A DNA stretch of 64,000 nt from G963708325 sp963708325 (GTDB lineage Bacteria; Actinomycetota; Thermoleophilia; Solirubrobacterales; 70-9): contig OY970203.1 in NCBI GenBank assembly GCA_963708325.1, positions 2,728,001-2,792,000 on the forward strand. Direction: 5' to 3'. This document shows, piece after piece, positions 8,425 through 16,505 of the stretch (positions are counted from its first letter, which is position 1; each line of letters starts with the position of its first letter). The translations under genes were made by a program, and so were the position numbers. The notes beneath the pieces were generated by a model, which saw only the letters and a list, made by a program, of their open reading frames with translations, had not been told where the DNA came from and did no database searches.

Positions 8425-8574
8425 ATGAGCGTTGGAGCCGCGATCGCAGTCGGCGCGGCGATCGGATTGGCGCTCGGCGTCCTGATCAGCGTGACCACCG
8501 ATATCCCTCTCGCGCCCGAGGCCGGGCTGGTCCTCGGCGCGCTGGTTGGATGGCTGTCGCGTCGGACCCCGTAG
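8425..8574 (+). CDS. Very small Gly/Ala-rich membrane protein (49 aa)
   Basis: An ATG at 8425 opens a 50-codon frame ending at TAG 8572-8574. The predicted peptide has two hydrophobic Gly/Ala/Leu-rich segments, AAIAVGAAIGLALGVLI and GLVLGALVGWL, joined by a short polar loop (TTDIPLAPEA), and ends in SRRTP. This is a classic small helical-hairpin membrane protein. It is divergent from the DUF4386-like gene. No clear promoter or ribosome-binding site is seen, so the call rests on composition and high third-position GC. Confidence 0.55.
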   Translation: MSVGAAIAVGAAIGLALGVLISVTTDIPLAPEAGLVLGALVGWLSRRTP

Positions 8575-8590
8575 GAATCACCGGCTTTGC

Positions 8591-9094
8591 TCAGGCAGCG
8601 CCCAGCGCAGTCTCGATCCGGGGAGCGTCGCGCAGGGTCTGAAGCACGGTGCAGTAGCGCTCGCTCTTCTCGACCAGCGAGGAGATCTCCTCCTCGCTCG
8701 CCCCCGGCGCTTCGATCTCGAAGCGCAGGCTGATCGACTCGAAGCCGACGGGCGCGTCCCGCGAGACGCCGAGGGTCCCCCGAAGGTCGACGTCGCCCTC
8801 GGCGACGACCTCGATCCGCTCGGCCTCGATGCCCATCGACGCGGCGACCATCTGGCAGGTGACCTGGGCGCACGCCGCCAGCGCCCCGAGCAGGAGGTCG
8901 CCCGAGCAGGCGCCCGTGCCCGGCCCGCCCGCCCCCTCGTGGGCCTGGGCGTGCTGGATCATGCGGCCGAGGTCGACCGAGCAGGCCACCGGGGAGTCCT
9001 CGCTGCGCCCGCGGGCGACCAGATGGACGCGCGCAGCGGACGCGTCCTCGCGGTAGCTGTCCTTGAGCGGCTTCTGCAGTTCTCTCAGGTCCAC
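8591..9094 (-). CDS. OsmC/Ohr-family thiol peroxidase
   Basis: OsmC-family proteins reduce organic hydroperoxides with a reactive cysteine pair. This 167-residue protein has the expected two: one in LLGALAACAQ (Cys75) and one in RYCTVLQT (Cys148). The fold motif GDLLLGALAAC lies at the start of the long central helix. It has an N-terminal extension of about 35 residues relative to minimal OsmC. The GTG start at 9094 has a GAGGGG ribosome-binding site, and a TACCAT hexamer on the minus strand at 9128-9133 could be its -10 box. It diverges from recJ. The physiological substrate is not determined. Confidence 0.88.
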   Translation of the reverse strand: MDLRELQKPLKDSYREDASAARVHLVARGRSEDSPVACSVDLGRMIQHAQAHEGAGGPGTGACSGDLLLGALAACAQVTCQMVAASMGIEAERIEVVAEGDVDLRGTLGVSRDAPVGFESISLRFEIEAPGASEEEISSLVEKSERYCTVLQTLRDAPRIETALGAA

Positions 9095-9184
9095 GTATCC
9101 CCTCTCGACGACGCCTTGGCGCGCCGATGGTAAAGCCGCTTGCTGCGGGCGGGCTGCGGGGGCGGTTCCGTCACCTCCCGTGCT

Positions 9185-9190
9185 TAGCCT
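9185..9190 (+). promoter_or_regulatory. -10 element for recJ (leaderless)
   Basis: TAGCCT is followed by 8 bases and then the recJ ATG at 9199, with no ribosome-binding site. This supports the 9199 start over the upstream in-frame ATG at 9127. Confidence 0.6.
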
Positions 9191-9198
9191 CAGGCCAG

Positions 9199-11787
9199 AT
9201 GGCGTCAGCCCTGCCCGCGAAGGCCTTTCGCGCCGCGCCCTATGCCTACGCGGAGGCGCGCGCGATCGCCGACGCGCTCGATCTCTCCGAGCCGGTGGCG
9301 ATCACGCTCGTGCGACGCGGCTATCGCACGGTGGCGGCGGCGCGCGAGTTCATCGAGGGCGACGAGAGCCACGATCCGCTCGCGCTCGCCGGCGTGGGCG
9401 CCGCGGTCGAGCGCCTGCTGGCGGCGGTCCGCGACGGGGACCGGATCACCGTCCACGGCGACTACGACGTCGACGGCGTCTCCGCGACGGCGATCCTGGT
9501 GGCCCGGCTGCGCGGCCTCGGAGCCGACTGCGACTGGCTGATCCCGGATCGCCTCACAGAGGGCTACGGCCTCAGCGACGCGACCGTCGGGCGGCTGGCG
9601 GCCCGCGAGACGCGGCTGCTGCTCACCGCCGACTGCGGGATCACCTGTGCCGACGAGATCGCGCGGGCCCGGGAGGCGGGCATCGAGGCGATCGTCAGCG
9701 ATCATCACGCGCTGCCGGAGCGGCTGCCGGACTGCACCGTCGTCCATCCGGGGCTCGGGGGGTATCCGTTCGCCGAGCTGTGCGGCACCGGCGTCGCCTA
9801 CAAGCTCTCCGCCGCCCTGCTGGCGGGCGCCGGCGAGGATCCCGCCGCCGCCGCGGCGGACCTCGATGCGGTTGCGCTTGCGACGGTGGCCGACCTCGTG
9901 CCGCTGCGGGGCGAGAACCGGGCGCTCGTGCGGCGCGGACTGGCCGAGCTGCGCCGCGCCCGCCGCCCCGGCCTGCGCGCGCTGATGGCGGTGTCGGCGA
10001 CGGATCCGACGGCGATCGGCGAGGCCGAGATCGCCTTCCGGCTGGCGCCGAGGATCAACGCCGCCGGACGGCTCTACCGAGCCGACGCCGCCGTCGAGCT
10101 GCTGCTCACCGAGGACGAGGGCCGCGCCGCCGAGATCGCCGCCGAGCTCGACAGCGCCAACCACGAGCGCCGCGCCGCCGAGCGCGAGGTGGCGTGCGCC
10201 GCGGAGTCGGCCATGGCCGCGCTGCCCGAGGCCGCGCGCGCGGCACCGGCGATGGTGCTTGCCGGCGAGGGCTGGCACGCGGGCGTGGTCGGGATCGTCG
10301 CCTCGCGAATGCTGGAGCGGCTGTGGCGACCGGTGGTGCTGATCGGGCTCGACGGCGACGCCGGCCGCGGGTCCGGTCGCAGCATCCCGGCCTACGACCT
10401 CGTCGACGGCCTTCGTGCCTGCGCCGGTCACCTCGGACGCTTCGGCGGCCACGCCGCCGCCGCCGGGCTGGAGATCGAGGCGGCAGCGGTTGACGGGTTC
10501 CGGCAGGCGCTGGCCGCGCACGCCGCCGACCGCCTGCGGCCACAGGACATGGTCCGCACAGAATCCGTCGACGCCGTGATCGGTGGCGACAGCCTCGGGC
10601 TGGACCTCGCCGAGGAGCTGGAGCGGCTCGCCCCGTTCGGGATCGGCAATCCCGGTGTGCGCCTGCTCGTCCCCTCGGCGAAGATCGCCGACGTGCGGCC
10701 GATGGGGGAGGGGCGCCACGCGCGCTTCAGCCTGCGCAGCGGCGGCCATCGGGCCGGCGGCGTCGCCTTCGGGGCCGGCGCGACGCTCCCCGCCGCCCCC
10801 GACGAGGCGCTCGACGTCGCCGTGCGGCTCGAGCTCAATCAGTGGAACGGCGCCGTGGAGCCCCGCGTCGTCCTGCGGGAGATGTACCCGCATCCGGCGC
10901 CCGCCGACGCCGAGGTCGGCTGCAAGGACTGCCTGGCGCGCGCCCGCGACGGTGAGTGGTGGAGCCGCCTGGAGGCGGAGCTTGCGATCCCACTCGACGA
11001 CTGGCCCCCGGCCGCTCTGATGGCCGCGGCCGAGCGGGGCGGTGAGCGCAACCGGATCGAGCGCAGGCCCGGGTCCGCCGTGGCGACGATCGCCGAGCTT
11101 CTGTCAAGCGGCGCGGACGTGCTGGCACTGTGCTGCGACACGTCGAGGCGCCGCCTGCTCGCCGAGCGCGTCGCCGATCCCGGGCGGTTCGGCGGCGGCC
11201 ACTCGACGCTGGCCTGCGGGCGCTGCGCGGACCGCCGCGTCGAGGCGATCGCCCCCGCACCGGGCGGGCTCGCCCTGGCCGACTGGCATGCGCTCGCCCG
11301 CCATCCCGGACTGGCGGGGCCGTTCGGCCACGTGGTTGTCGTAGACCCGCCTCCGTTCGCGCATCTGGAGGCGCTGGCGCGGCGCCGGGAAGGCCCCGCC
11401 GGCGCAGGCTACCTGCACCGCTGCTCGGGTCCGACGGAGCGGGAGCTGGCGCTGCGCGTGCACGCGGTCGATTGGGACCCGCGGGCGGGGCTGGCCGAGA
11501 TCTACCGGGCGCTGCGCGCGGCCGGCGGCGAATCGGAGGGCGAGGAGCTGGCGACAATCCTCGCCGGCGACGGCCGTCATCCGCGCACGCCGGAGCAGGC
11601 GGGACGCTGCGTGCGCGTGCTCGATGAGCTCGGAATCGCGCGCTGGACCGCGAGCGACGGCAGCGGGGCGCTTGGGGTCGTATCCTCGGAGAGGACCGAG
11701 CTGGGGCGCTCGCCGGCCTACAGGGCGTATCGCGGGCGCCACGAGGAGGGCAGCAGATTCCTAAGCGCTCGACAAGCACGCGAGTAG
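9199..11787 (+). CDS. recJ: Single-stranded-DNA-specific exonuclease RecJ with long C-terminal extension
   Basis: RecJ degrades single-stranded DNA 5'-3' in recombination and mismatch repair. The 862-residue protein has the DHH-family motifs: HGDYDVDG at residues 86-93, TADCGIT near 144, SDHHALP at 167-173, then the DHHA1 motif with GRSIPAYDL and GGHAAAAG near 395-425, followed by an OB-like domain. Beyond about residue 570 there is an extra region of roughly 290 residues with Cys pairs (CKDC, CC, CGRC) that could bind zinc. The far C-terminus overlaps the predicted start of rel by 31 bases, and the rel ribosome-binding site lies inside recJ, so the two are translationally linked. Confidence 0.93.
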   Translation: MASALPAKAFRAAPYAYAEARAIADALDLSEPVAITLVRRGYRTVAAAREFIEGDESHDPLALAGVGAAVERLLAAVRDGDRITVHGDYDVDGVSATAILVARLRGLGADCDWLIPDRLTEGYGLSDATVGRLAARETRLLLTADCGITCADEIARAREAGIEAIVSDHHALPERLPDCTVVHPGLGGYPFAELCGTGVAYKLSAALLAGAGEDPAAAAADLDAVALATVADLVPLRGENRALVRRGLAELRRARRPGLRALMAVSATDPTAIGEAEIAFRLAPRINAAGRLYRADAAVELLLTEDEGRAAEIAAELDSANHERRAAEREVACAAESAMAALPEAARAAPAMVLAGEGWHAGVVGIVASRMLERLWRPVVLIGLDGDAGRGSGRSIPAYDLVDGLRACAGHLGRFGGHAAAAGLEIEAAAVDGFRQALAAHAADRLRPQDMVRTESVDAVIGGDSLGLDLAEELERLAPFGIGNPGVRLLVPSAKIADVRPMGEGRHARFSLRSGGHRAGGVAFGAGATLPAAPDEALDVAVRLELNQWNGAVEPRVVLREMYPHPAPADAEVGCKDCLARARDGEWWSRLEAELAIPLDDWPPAALMAAAERGGERNRIERRPGSAVATIAELLSSGADVLALCCDTSRRRLLAERVADPGRFGGGHSTLACGRCADRRVEAIAPAPGGLALADWHALARHPGLAGPFGHVVVVDPPPFAHLEALARRREGPAGAGYLHRCSGPTERELALRVHAVDWDPRAGLAEIYRALRAAGGESEGEELATILAGDGRHPRTPEQAGRCVRVLDELGIARWTASDGSGALGVVSSERTELGRSPAYRAYRGRHEEGSRFLSARQARE

Positions 11788-14318
11788 GCGCCGACGGCGC
11801 CAAGCCCAAGAAGCCGCCCACGAAGCGGGGCGCGGCGCGAAAGCAGGCGGCCGGCGGCGAGAAGGCGGCGAACGGAAAGCGCACGGCCGCGGGGAACGGA
11901 AAGCGCACCGCGACGGCGAAGGACACCGCGAAGCGCGCGTCCAACAGTCCCAGGGCCGCCAAGGGCGACGGCTCGGCCGCGGCGGCGCCGAAGCGGGCGC
12001 CGCGGGCGAAGGCGAAGCCTGCCGGCAGCGTTCCCGAGGATCGCCGCGGCCATACGAAGGTCGGCGTCGCCGACGCCGCCAAGGCTGCTCCGGCGAGTGT
12101 CGCCAGCAAGCAGCTGACCGCGGAGGAGCGCCGCCTGCTCGGCGACCTGATCGCCGTGATCGAGGAGCACCAGCCCGAGAGGGACGATCATGTCGATCGC
12201 GAGGCGGTCGAGGGAGCCTTCGCGTTCGCGTGCGAATCGCACGCCGACCAGCGCCGCCGCTCCGGCGAGGACTTCATCACCCACCCGATCGGCGTGGCGA
12301 AGATCTGCGCCGGCCTGCGCCTCGACACCGCCACCCTGTGCGCGGCCCTGCTGCACGACACCGTCGAGGACACGAGCGCCAGCCTGGACGAGGTGCGCGA
12401 TCGCTTCGGTGAGGAGATCTGTCAGCTCGTCGACGGCGTCACCAAGCTGACCGAGATCACCTTCCAGAGCCGCGACGAGCGGCAGGCCGAGAACTACCGC
12501 AAGATGATGGTGGCGATGGCCACGGATGTCCGGGTCATCCTGATCAAGCTCGCCGACCGCCTCCACAACATGCGCACGGTGGGCGCGCTGCCGAAGCAGA
12601 AGCAGATCGAGAAGGCGCGCGAGACGCTCGAGATCTACGCTCCGCTCGCGCACAGGCTGGGCATCCACGCGATCAAGTGGGAGCTCGAGGACCTTGCGTT
12701 CGCAACTCTCCACCCGCGCCGGTACGAGGAGATCAAGAGCCTCGTCAACCAGCAGCGGGCCGAGCGCGAGAGTTTCGTCGCCGAGGCCGGCGCCTTCCTC
12801 GAGCAGGAGCTGGCGAAGGTGGGAATCGACGCGGAGATCTCCGGCCGCGCCAAGCACTTCTACTCGATCTACACCAAGATGACCAAGAAGAACCGCGAGT
12901 TCAACGAGATCTTCGATCTCACGGCGATGCGGGTGATCGTCGGATCGGTCAAGGACTGCTACGGAGCGATCGGGATCATCCACTCGATCTGGAAGCCGAT
13001 GCCCGGCCGCTTCAAGGACTTCGTGGCGATGCCGAAGGCCAACATGTACCAGGCCCTGCACACGACCGTGATCGGGCCCGAGGGGCGGCCGCTGGAGATC
13101 CAGATCCGCACCCCCCTGATGCACGATCTCGCCGAATACGGGATCGCCGCCCACGTGATCTACAAGGAGGGAGCGGCCGCCGGGGACTCCGAGAAGGAGA
13201 AGATGACTTGGCTGCGCCAGCTGCTCGAGGCCGAGCAGGAACAGGGCCCGGCGGAGTTCCTCGAGGCGCTCAAGGTCGACCTCTTCGAGGACGAGGTGTT
13301 CGTGTTCACGCCGAAGGGAGAGGTGAAGAACCTCTCGGCGGGCTCGACCCCGCTGGACTTCGCCTACGCCGTCCACACCGATGTCGGCCACCGCTGCGTC
13401 GGCGCCAAGGTGAACGGCAAGATCGTGCCCCTCCACTACCAGCTGCGAAGCGGCGACATCGTCGAGGTGCTGACGGCGAAGCAGGAGCGGGGGCCGTCGC
13501 GCGACTGGCTGGCGCTGGTTCGGACCAGCCGCGCCCGCAACAAGATTCGCGCCTGGTTCAAGCGCGAGCGGCGCGAGGATGCCGAGCGCCGCGGCCGCGA
13601 GGTGCTGCAGTCGGCACTGCGAAAGCGCGGCCTGCCGCCGCAGCGCCTGGCCGGCTCGCCGCTGCTCGCCGACGTGATCCGCGAGATGGGCTTCCGCAAG
13701 GCCGACGACTTCTACATCGCGCTGGGCCAGTCGAAGATCTCCGAGAAGGCGGTGGCCAACAAGCTGATGCAGCGGCTCAAGGCCGGCGAGGCGATCGCCG
13801 AAACCGAGCCGGCCGAGGAGCTGGTCCGCGGCCGCGAGGACATGCGGCGCCGGATCGCGGACGCATCGAACTTCGGGATCAAGGTGAAGGGCATCGACGA
13901 GGTGCCCGTGCGCCTGGCCAAGTGCTGCCGGCCCGTGCCGGGAGACGACATCTGCGGATACGTCTCCCTGGGTCGCGGGATCACGATCCATCGCGACGAC
14001 TGCAAGAACGTGCGGGCGCTGCGCAAGTCTCCCGAGCGGTTCACCGACGTGGCCTGGGAGGGCGGCAACGAGGCGTCATACCGGGTCGAGATCCAGGTCG
14101 ACGGCTACGACCGCACCCGCCTGCTGGAGGACCTCTCGCGCACCTTCGCCGAGGCCGGGATCAATATCCTGGAGGCGACCTGCACGACCAGGCACCCGAT
14201 GGTGAAGAACCGCTTCGTCGTCGAGGTGGGCGACACCCAGCAGCTGAAGCAGGCGATCGGCCGCCTGCGCCAGGTGGACTCGGTGTTCGACGCCTACCGG
14301 GTGACGCCGACGGGGTAG
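11757..14318 (+). CDS. rel: Bifunctional (p)ppGpp synthetase/hydrolase Rel, probable ATT start
   Basis: Rel makes and degrades the alarmone (p)ppGpp. Domains from the predicted 853-residue product: a basic, Ala/Lys-rich disordered N-terminus (about 1-115); an HD hydrolase domain (RRRSGEDFITHP, LLHDTVEDT); a synthetase domain with the RFKD (RXKD) loop typical of bifunctional Rel rather than the acidic RelA motif; a TGS domain (VFVFTPKGEVKNL); a conserved-Cys region (KCCRPVPGDD); and a C-terminal ACT domain. No ATG, GTG or TTG occurs in frame before GTG 12156, which would cut into the first HD helix. An ATT at 11757 sits seven bases after AGGAGG and gives MPKRSTSTRV, so I use it. The start is inferred; the domain calls are solid. 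Confidence 0.92.
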   Translation: MPKRSTSTRVGADGAKPKKPPTKRGAARKQAAGGEKAANGKRTAAGNGKRTATAKDTAKRASNSPRAAKGDGSAAAAPKRAPRAKAKPAGSVPEDRRGHTKVGVADAAKAAPASVASKQLTAEERRLLGDLIAVIEEHQPERDDHVDREAVEGAFAFACESHADQRRRSGEDFITHPIGVAKICAGLRLDTATLCAALLHDTVEDTSASLDEVRDRFGEEICQLVDGVTKLTEITFQSRDERQAENYRKMMVAMATDVRVILIKLADRLHNMRTVGALPKQKQIEKARETLEIYAPLAHRLGIHAIKWELEDLAFATLHPRRYEEIKSLVNQQRAERESFVAEAGAFLEQELAKVGIDAEISGRAKHFYSIYTKMTKKNREFNEIFDLTAMRVIVGSVKDCYGAIGIIHSIWKPMPGRFKDFVAMPKANMYQALHTTVIGPEGRPLEIQIRTPLMHDLAEYGIAAHVIYKEGAAAGDSEKEKMTWLRQLLEAEQEQGPAEFLEALKVDLFEDEVFVFTPKGEVKNLSAGSTPLDFAYAVHTDVGHRCVGAKVNGKIVPLHYQLRSGDIVEVLTAKQERGPSRDWLALVRTSRARNKIRAWFKRERREDAERRGREVLQSALRKRGLPPQRLAGSPLLADVIREMGFRKADDFYIALGQSKISEKAVANKLMQRLKAGEAIAETEPAEELVRGREDMRRRIADASNFGIKVKGIDEVPVRLAKCCRPVPGDDICGYVSLGRGITIHRDDCKNVRALRKSPERFTDVAWEGGNEASYRVEIQVDGYDRTRLLEDLSRTFAEAGINILEATCTTRHPMVKNRFVVEVGDTQQLKQAIGRLRQVDSVFDAYRVTPTG

Positions 14319-14338
14319 TCGCCGCGCGGCGTCACGGC

Positions 14339-14344
14339 TAAGAT
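14339..14344 (+). promoter_or_regulatory. -10 element before the 14351 gene
   Basis: TAAGAT overlaps nothing coding and is followed by 6 bases and ATC at 14351, where transcription would start. It may support leaderless translation from an unusual codon, or a short leader to GTG 14393. Confidence 0.5.
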
Positions 14345-14350
14345 TGCCGC

Positions 14351-14947
14351 ATCACCAGGGATCGACCTCGTAAGGGCCTGCTCGTCGGCGCAGTGCTGTT
14401 CCTCGCCGGAGCTCTGACCTGGGCCTTGATCGGGACCGTTGTCGCCCCCGGCGCGCCCAGCGTCAAGCACGTCAGCTACAGCGCCCCCACGTTCCTGCCG
14501 GTTGACCGGACCAAGCACAACAACGACGGCAACTCGGCCTGCGGCGCTTTCGTACCCCGCGGCGCCACAGACCCCGATGACGTCCTCAACGACGAGAACA
14601 AAGGCGACCTCAACACCAACAAGGGCAGCCTCTTCACCGACGTCCACCTGCCCGAGGGGGCGACGGTGCGCAAGTTCTCCCTGTACGCCAACGACAACGA
14701 CGCCGAGGACTCGTTCGCGTTCCTGATCCGCAAGCGGATCGAGCCCGGCCTCGACCCGCAGTTCAAGGGCTACGTGGTGATGGCCTCGACCCAGACCGCG
14801 GGCGCCGTGAACAACCGCATGCGCAAGTTCGCCGACTCGACGATCAAATTCGCCACGATCGACAACCTGCGGTTCGTCTACTACATCGAGATGGTCAACT
14901 GCGCGACGATCGAGCCGTTCGCCGCCCAGATCGACTACACGGGCTGA
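14351..14947 (+). CDS. Secreted or membrane-anchored protein of unknown function, possible ATC start
   Basis: The frame is open from 14342. Starting at ATC 14351 gives 198 residues with a natural signal-anchor N-terminus: basic TRDRPRKG, then LLVGAVLFLAGALTWALIGTVV, then an Ala/Pro junction. Starting at GTG 14393 gives 184 residues and loses the basic part. The exported domain (about 45-198) has CGAFVPRGATDPDD, an Asn/Asp-rich stretch, and LYANDNDAEDSFAFLIRKR, suggesting a beta-rich extracellular fold with two cysteines. I do not recognise the family. It lies between rel and a convergent HIT gene. Confidence 0.75.
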   Translation: MTRDRPRKGLLVGAVLFLAGALTWALIGTVVAPGAPSVKHVSYSAPTFLPVDRTKHNNDGNSACGAFVPRGATDPDDVLNDENKGDLNTNKGSLFTDVHLPEGATVRKFSLYANDNDAEDSFAFLIRKRIEPGLDPQFKGYVVMASTQTAGAVNNRMRKFADSTIKFATIDNLRFVYYIEMVNCATIEPFAAQIDYTG

Positions 14948-14953
14948 CCGCCG

Positions 14954-15394
14954 TCAGCGGCGTGTCGCGTCGACCGCGGCGCGGATCGCGTCGGCAGTGC
15001 CGCTGAGCTGACCCTCGTCCTCGTAGGCGTGGCGTGGCCAGAAGAAGCCCCGCAGGCCGTCGCCGCGCCGCCGCGGCACGACGTGAACGTGGAGGTGGGG
15101 GACCGACTGGCTGACGACGTTGTTGAGTGCCACGAACGATCCCTCCGCGTCCATTGCCTCGACGACCGCGCGCGCCAGCAGGCGGGCGTTCGCGAACAGC
15201 GGTCCGACCAGCTCGTCGGGCAGGTCGGGCAGCGTCTCGACGTGGCCGCGGGGGATCAGCAGGCAGTGCCCGATCTGGAGGGGCCGATGGTCGAGGAAGG
15301 CGAGCGAGACCTCGTCCTCGAAGACGACCGCGGCCTGCTCTCTGCCGTCGGCGATCCGACAGAAGGCACAGGCCTCGCGGTCCAGGGTTCCCAT
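14954..15394 (-). CDS. HIT-family nucleotide hydrolase
   Basis: HIT proteins hydrolyse or transfer nucleoside-phosphate bonds using a His triad. This 146-residue protein has the active-site motif HLHVHVVPR near residue 100 and an N-terminal CAFCRIADG segment whose two cysteines may help bind zinc. The frame continues 27 bases upstream to an earlier ATG, but the ATG at 15394 follows a -10 box and gives MGTLDREACAFC, the usual N-terminus for this family. A second HIT gene lies at 18885-19376. The substrate (dinucleoside polyphosphates or adenosine phosphoramidate) is not determined. Confidence 0.9.
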   Translation of the reverse strand: MGTLDREACAFCRIADGREQAAVVFEDEVSLAFLDHRPLQIGHCLLIPRGHVETLPDLPDELVGPLFANARLLARAVVEAMDAEGSFVALNNVVSQSVPHLHVHVVPRRRGDGLRGFFWPRHAYEDEGQLSGTADAIRAAVDATRR

Positions 15395-15404
15395 GCGGCT
15401 TTGC

Positions 15405-15410
15405 ACCCTA
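15405..15410 (-). promoter_or_regulatory. -10 element for the HIT gene ending at 14954
   Basis: On the minus strand TAGGGT lies 10 bases before ATG 15394, giving a leader of only a few bases. This favours the shorter start. Confidence 0.5.
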
Positions 15411-15457
15411 GCCCGGGGCATCCGGACGCGAAGCGGAGGATTGCCCCGGAGTTGTTC

Positions 15458-16474
15458 CTAGGCGACCACGGTGAGGGCGCCGGGAGAGATCCCGTAGACG
15501 AGCTCGGAGGCCTCGCCGATGTAGTCGCCGTCCACCTGCACCGGGAAGGGGCGCGGGGTGCCGTCGGAGTCCTCTGAGATCGACGTCACCCGCGCCTCGG
15601 TGACGTCGTCGAGGTGCTCGACCTGGCGGTGCTCGGCGGTCGGCAGCCGCTCGGTGAACACCCTCGCGACGATCGTCGGCACGTCGCGCTGGGCGGCGCG
15701 CCGCAGCACGGCGATCGAAAGGGTGCCGTCGTCGATCTCGACGCCGCGGCAGACGTGGATCGGCCGGTCGGCAAAGAACGTGAACGGCTCGGAGTTCTGG
15801 GCGATCGCGGTTACGCCCTCGATGCTGGCTCCGCCCGACTCGACCCGGAAGCGCACCGGGTTGCGCAGGTACTGGCGGTAGAAGGCCGAGACCGCCGCCC
15901 AGGTGAAGAAGTACTCGCCGCCGCGCGTCTTCATCCGCGGATTGGCGTCGACGCGGCGCACCACGCTGGCGTCGAGCCCGATCCCGCAGGCAAAGACGAA
16001 GTAGCGGTCGTTGGCGCGCCCGAGGTCGATCCGCCGTGGGCGGAAGTCGTCGGCGAGGCCGAGCAGGTGCTCGGTCGCGTCCACCACGTCGTTGGGTATG
16101 CCCAGCGTGCGCGAGACCACGTTGGTGGACCCGCCGGGCAGCACCGAGAGGGGGACGTCGGTGCCGGCGAGGCCGTTGGCGACTTCGTTGACGGTGCCGT
16201 CGCCGCCGAAGGCGACGACGAGGTCGTAGCCGCCGTCGCGCGCCTCGCGGCCGATCTCGATCGCGTGGTTCTGGGCCTCGGTGTTGATCGCCTCCACCTC
16301 GTAGCGGCCCTGCAGGGCGTAGACGACCAGGTTCTTCAGCCGGTCCGAGACCGTCGTCGCGTACGGGTTGACGATGATCAGCATCCGCTTCTTGGCGGCG
16401 CGGGAAGGGATCTCGCCGGCGGGGTCAACCGGCTCGGCGAGCTTCAGGGCAGGCGGCGTCGTGGCGGCGGGCAC
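15458..16474 (-). CDS. Diacylglycerol kinase-like lipid kinase (YegS/DgkB family)
   Basis: This 338-residue protein has the diacylglycerol kinase catalytic core. The nucleotide-binding signature FGGDGTVNEVANGL is near residue 90, preceded by MLIIVNPYATT and followed by LPGGSTNVVSRTLGIP. The C-terminal domain has the beta-sandwich features of the YegS/BmrU family (QVDGDYIGEA). Family members phosphorylate diacylglycerol or related lipids at the membrane, recycling lipid intermediates. It starts at GTG 16474, with no strong ribosome-binding site. It precedes the HIT gene in the same direction. The lipid substrate is not known. Confidence 0.92.
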   Translation of the reverse strand: MPAATTPPALKLAEPVDPAGEIPSRAAKKRMLIIVNPYATTVSDRLKNLVVYALQGRYEVEAINTEAQNHAIEIGREARDGGYDLVVAFGGDGTVNEVANGLAGTDVPLSVLPGGSTNVVSRTLGIPNDVVDATEHLLGLADDFRPRRIDLGRANDRYFVFACGIGLDASVVRRVDANPRMKTRGGEYFFTWAAVSAFYRQYLRNPVRFRVESGGASIEGVTAIAQNSEPFTFFADRPIHVCRGVEIDDGTLSIAVLRRAAQRDVPTIVARVFTERLPTAEHRQVEHLDDVTEARVTSISEDSDGTPRPFPVQVDGDYIGEASELVYGISPGALTVVA

Positions 16475-16505
16475 GTGCTGTTCTTAACTCTGGCGCATCG
16501 GCGGG

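Noticed and set aside
11718..13991. A 757-codon open frame on the minus strand opposite rel
   Set aside because: No recognisable motif and opposite a strong gene with clear domains.
12156..14318. GTG 12156 as the start of rel
   Set aside because: It would remove the first helix of the hydrolase domain and leave a long coding-like open frame with an ideal ribosome-binding site unexplained. It cannot be fully excluded.
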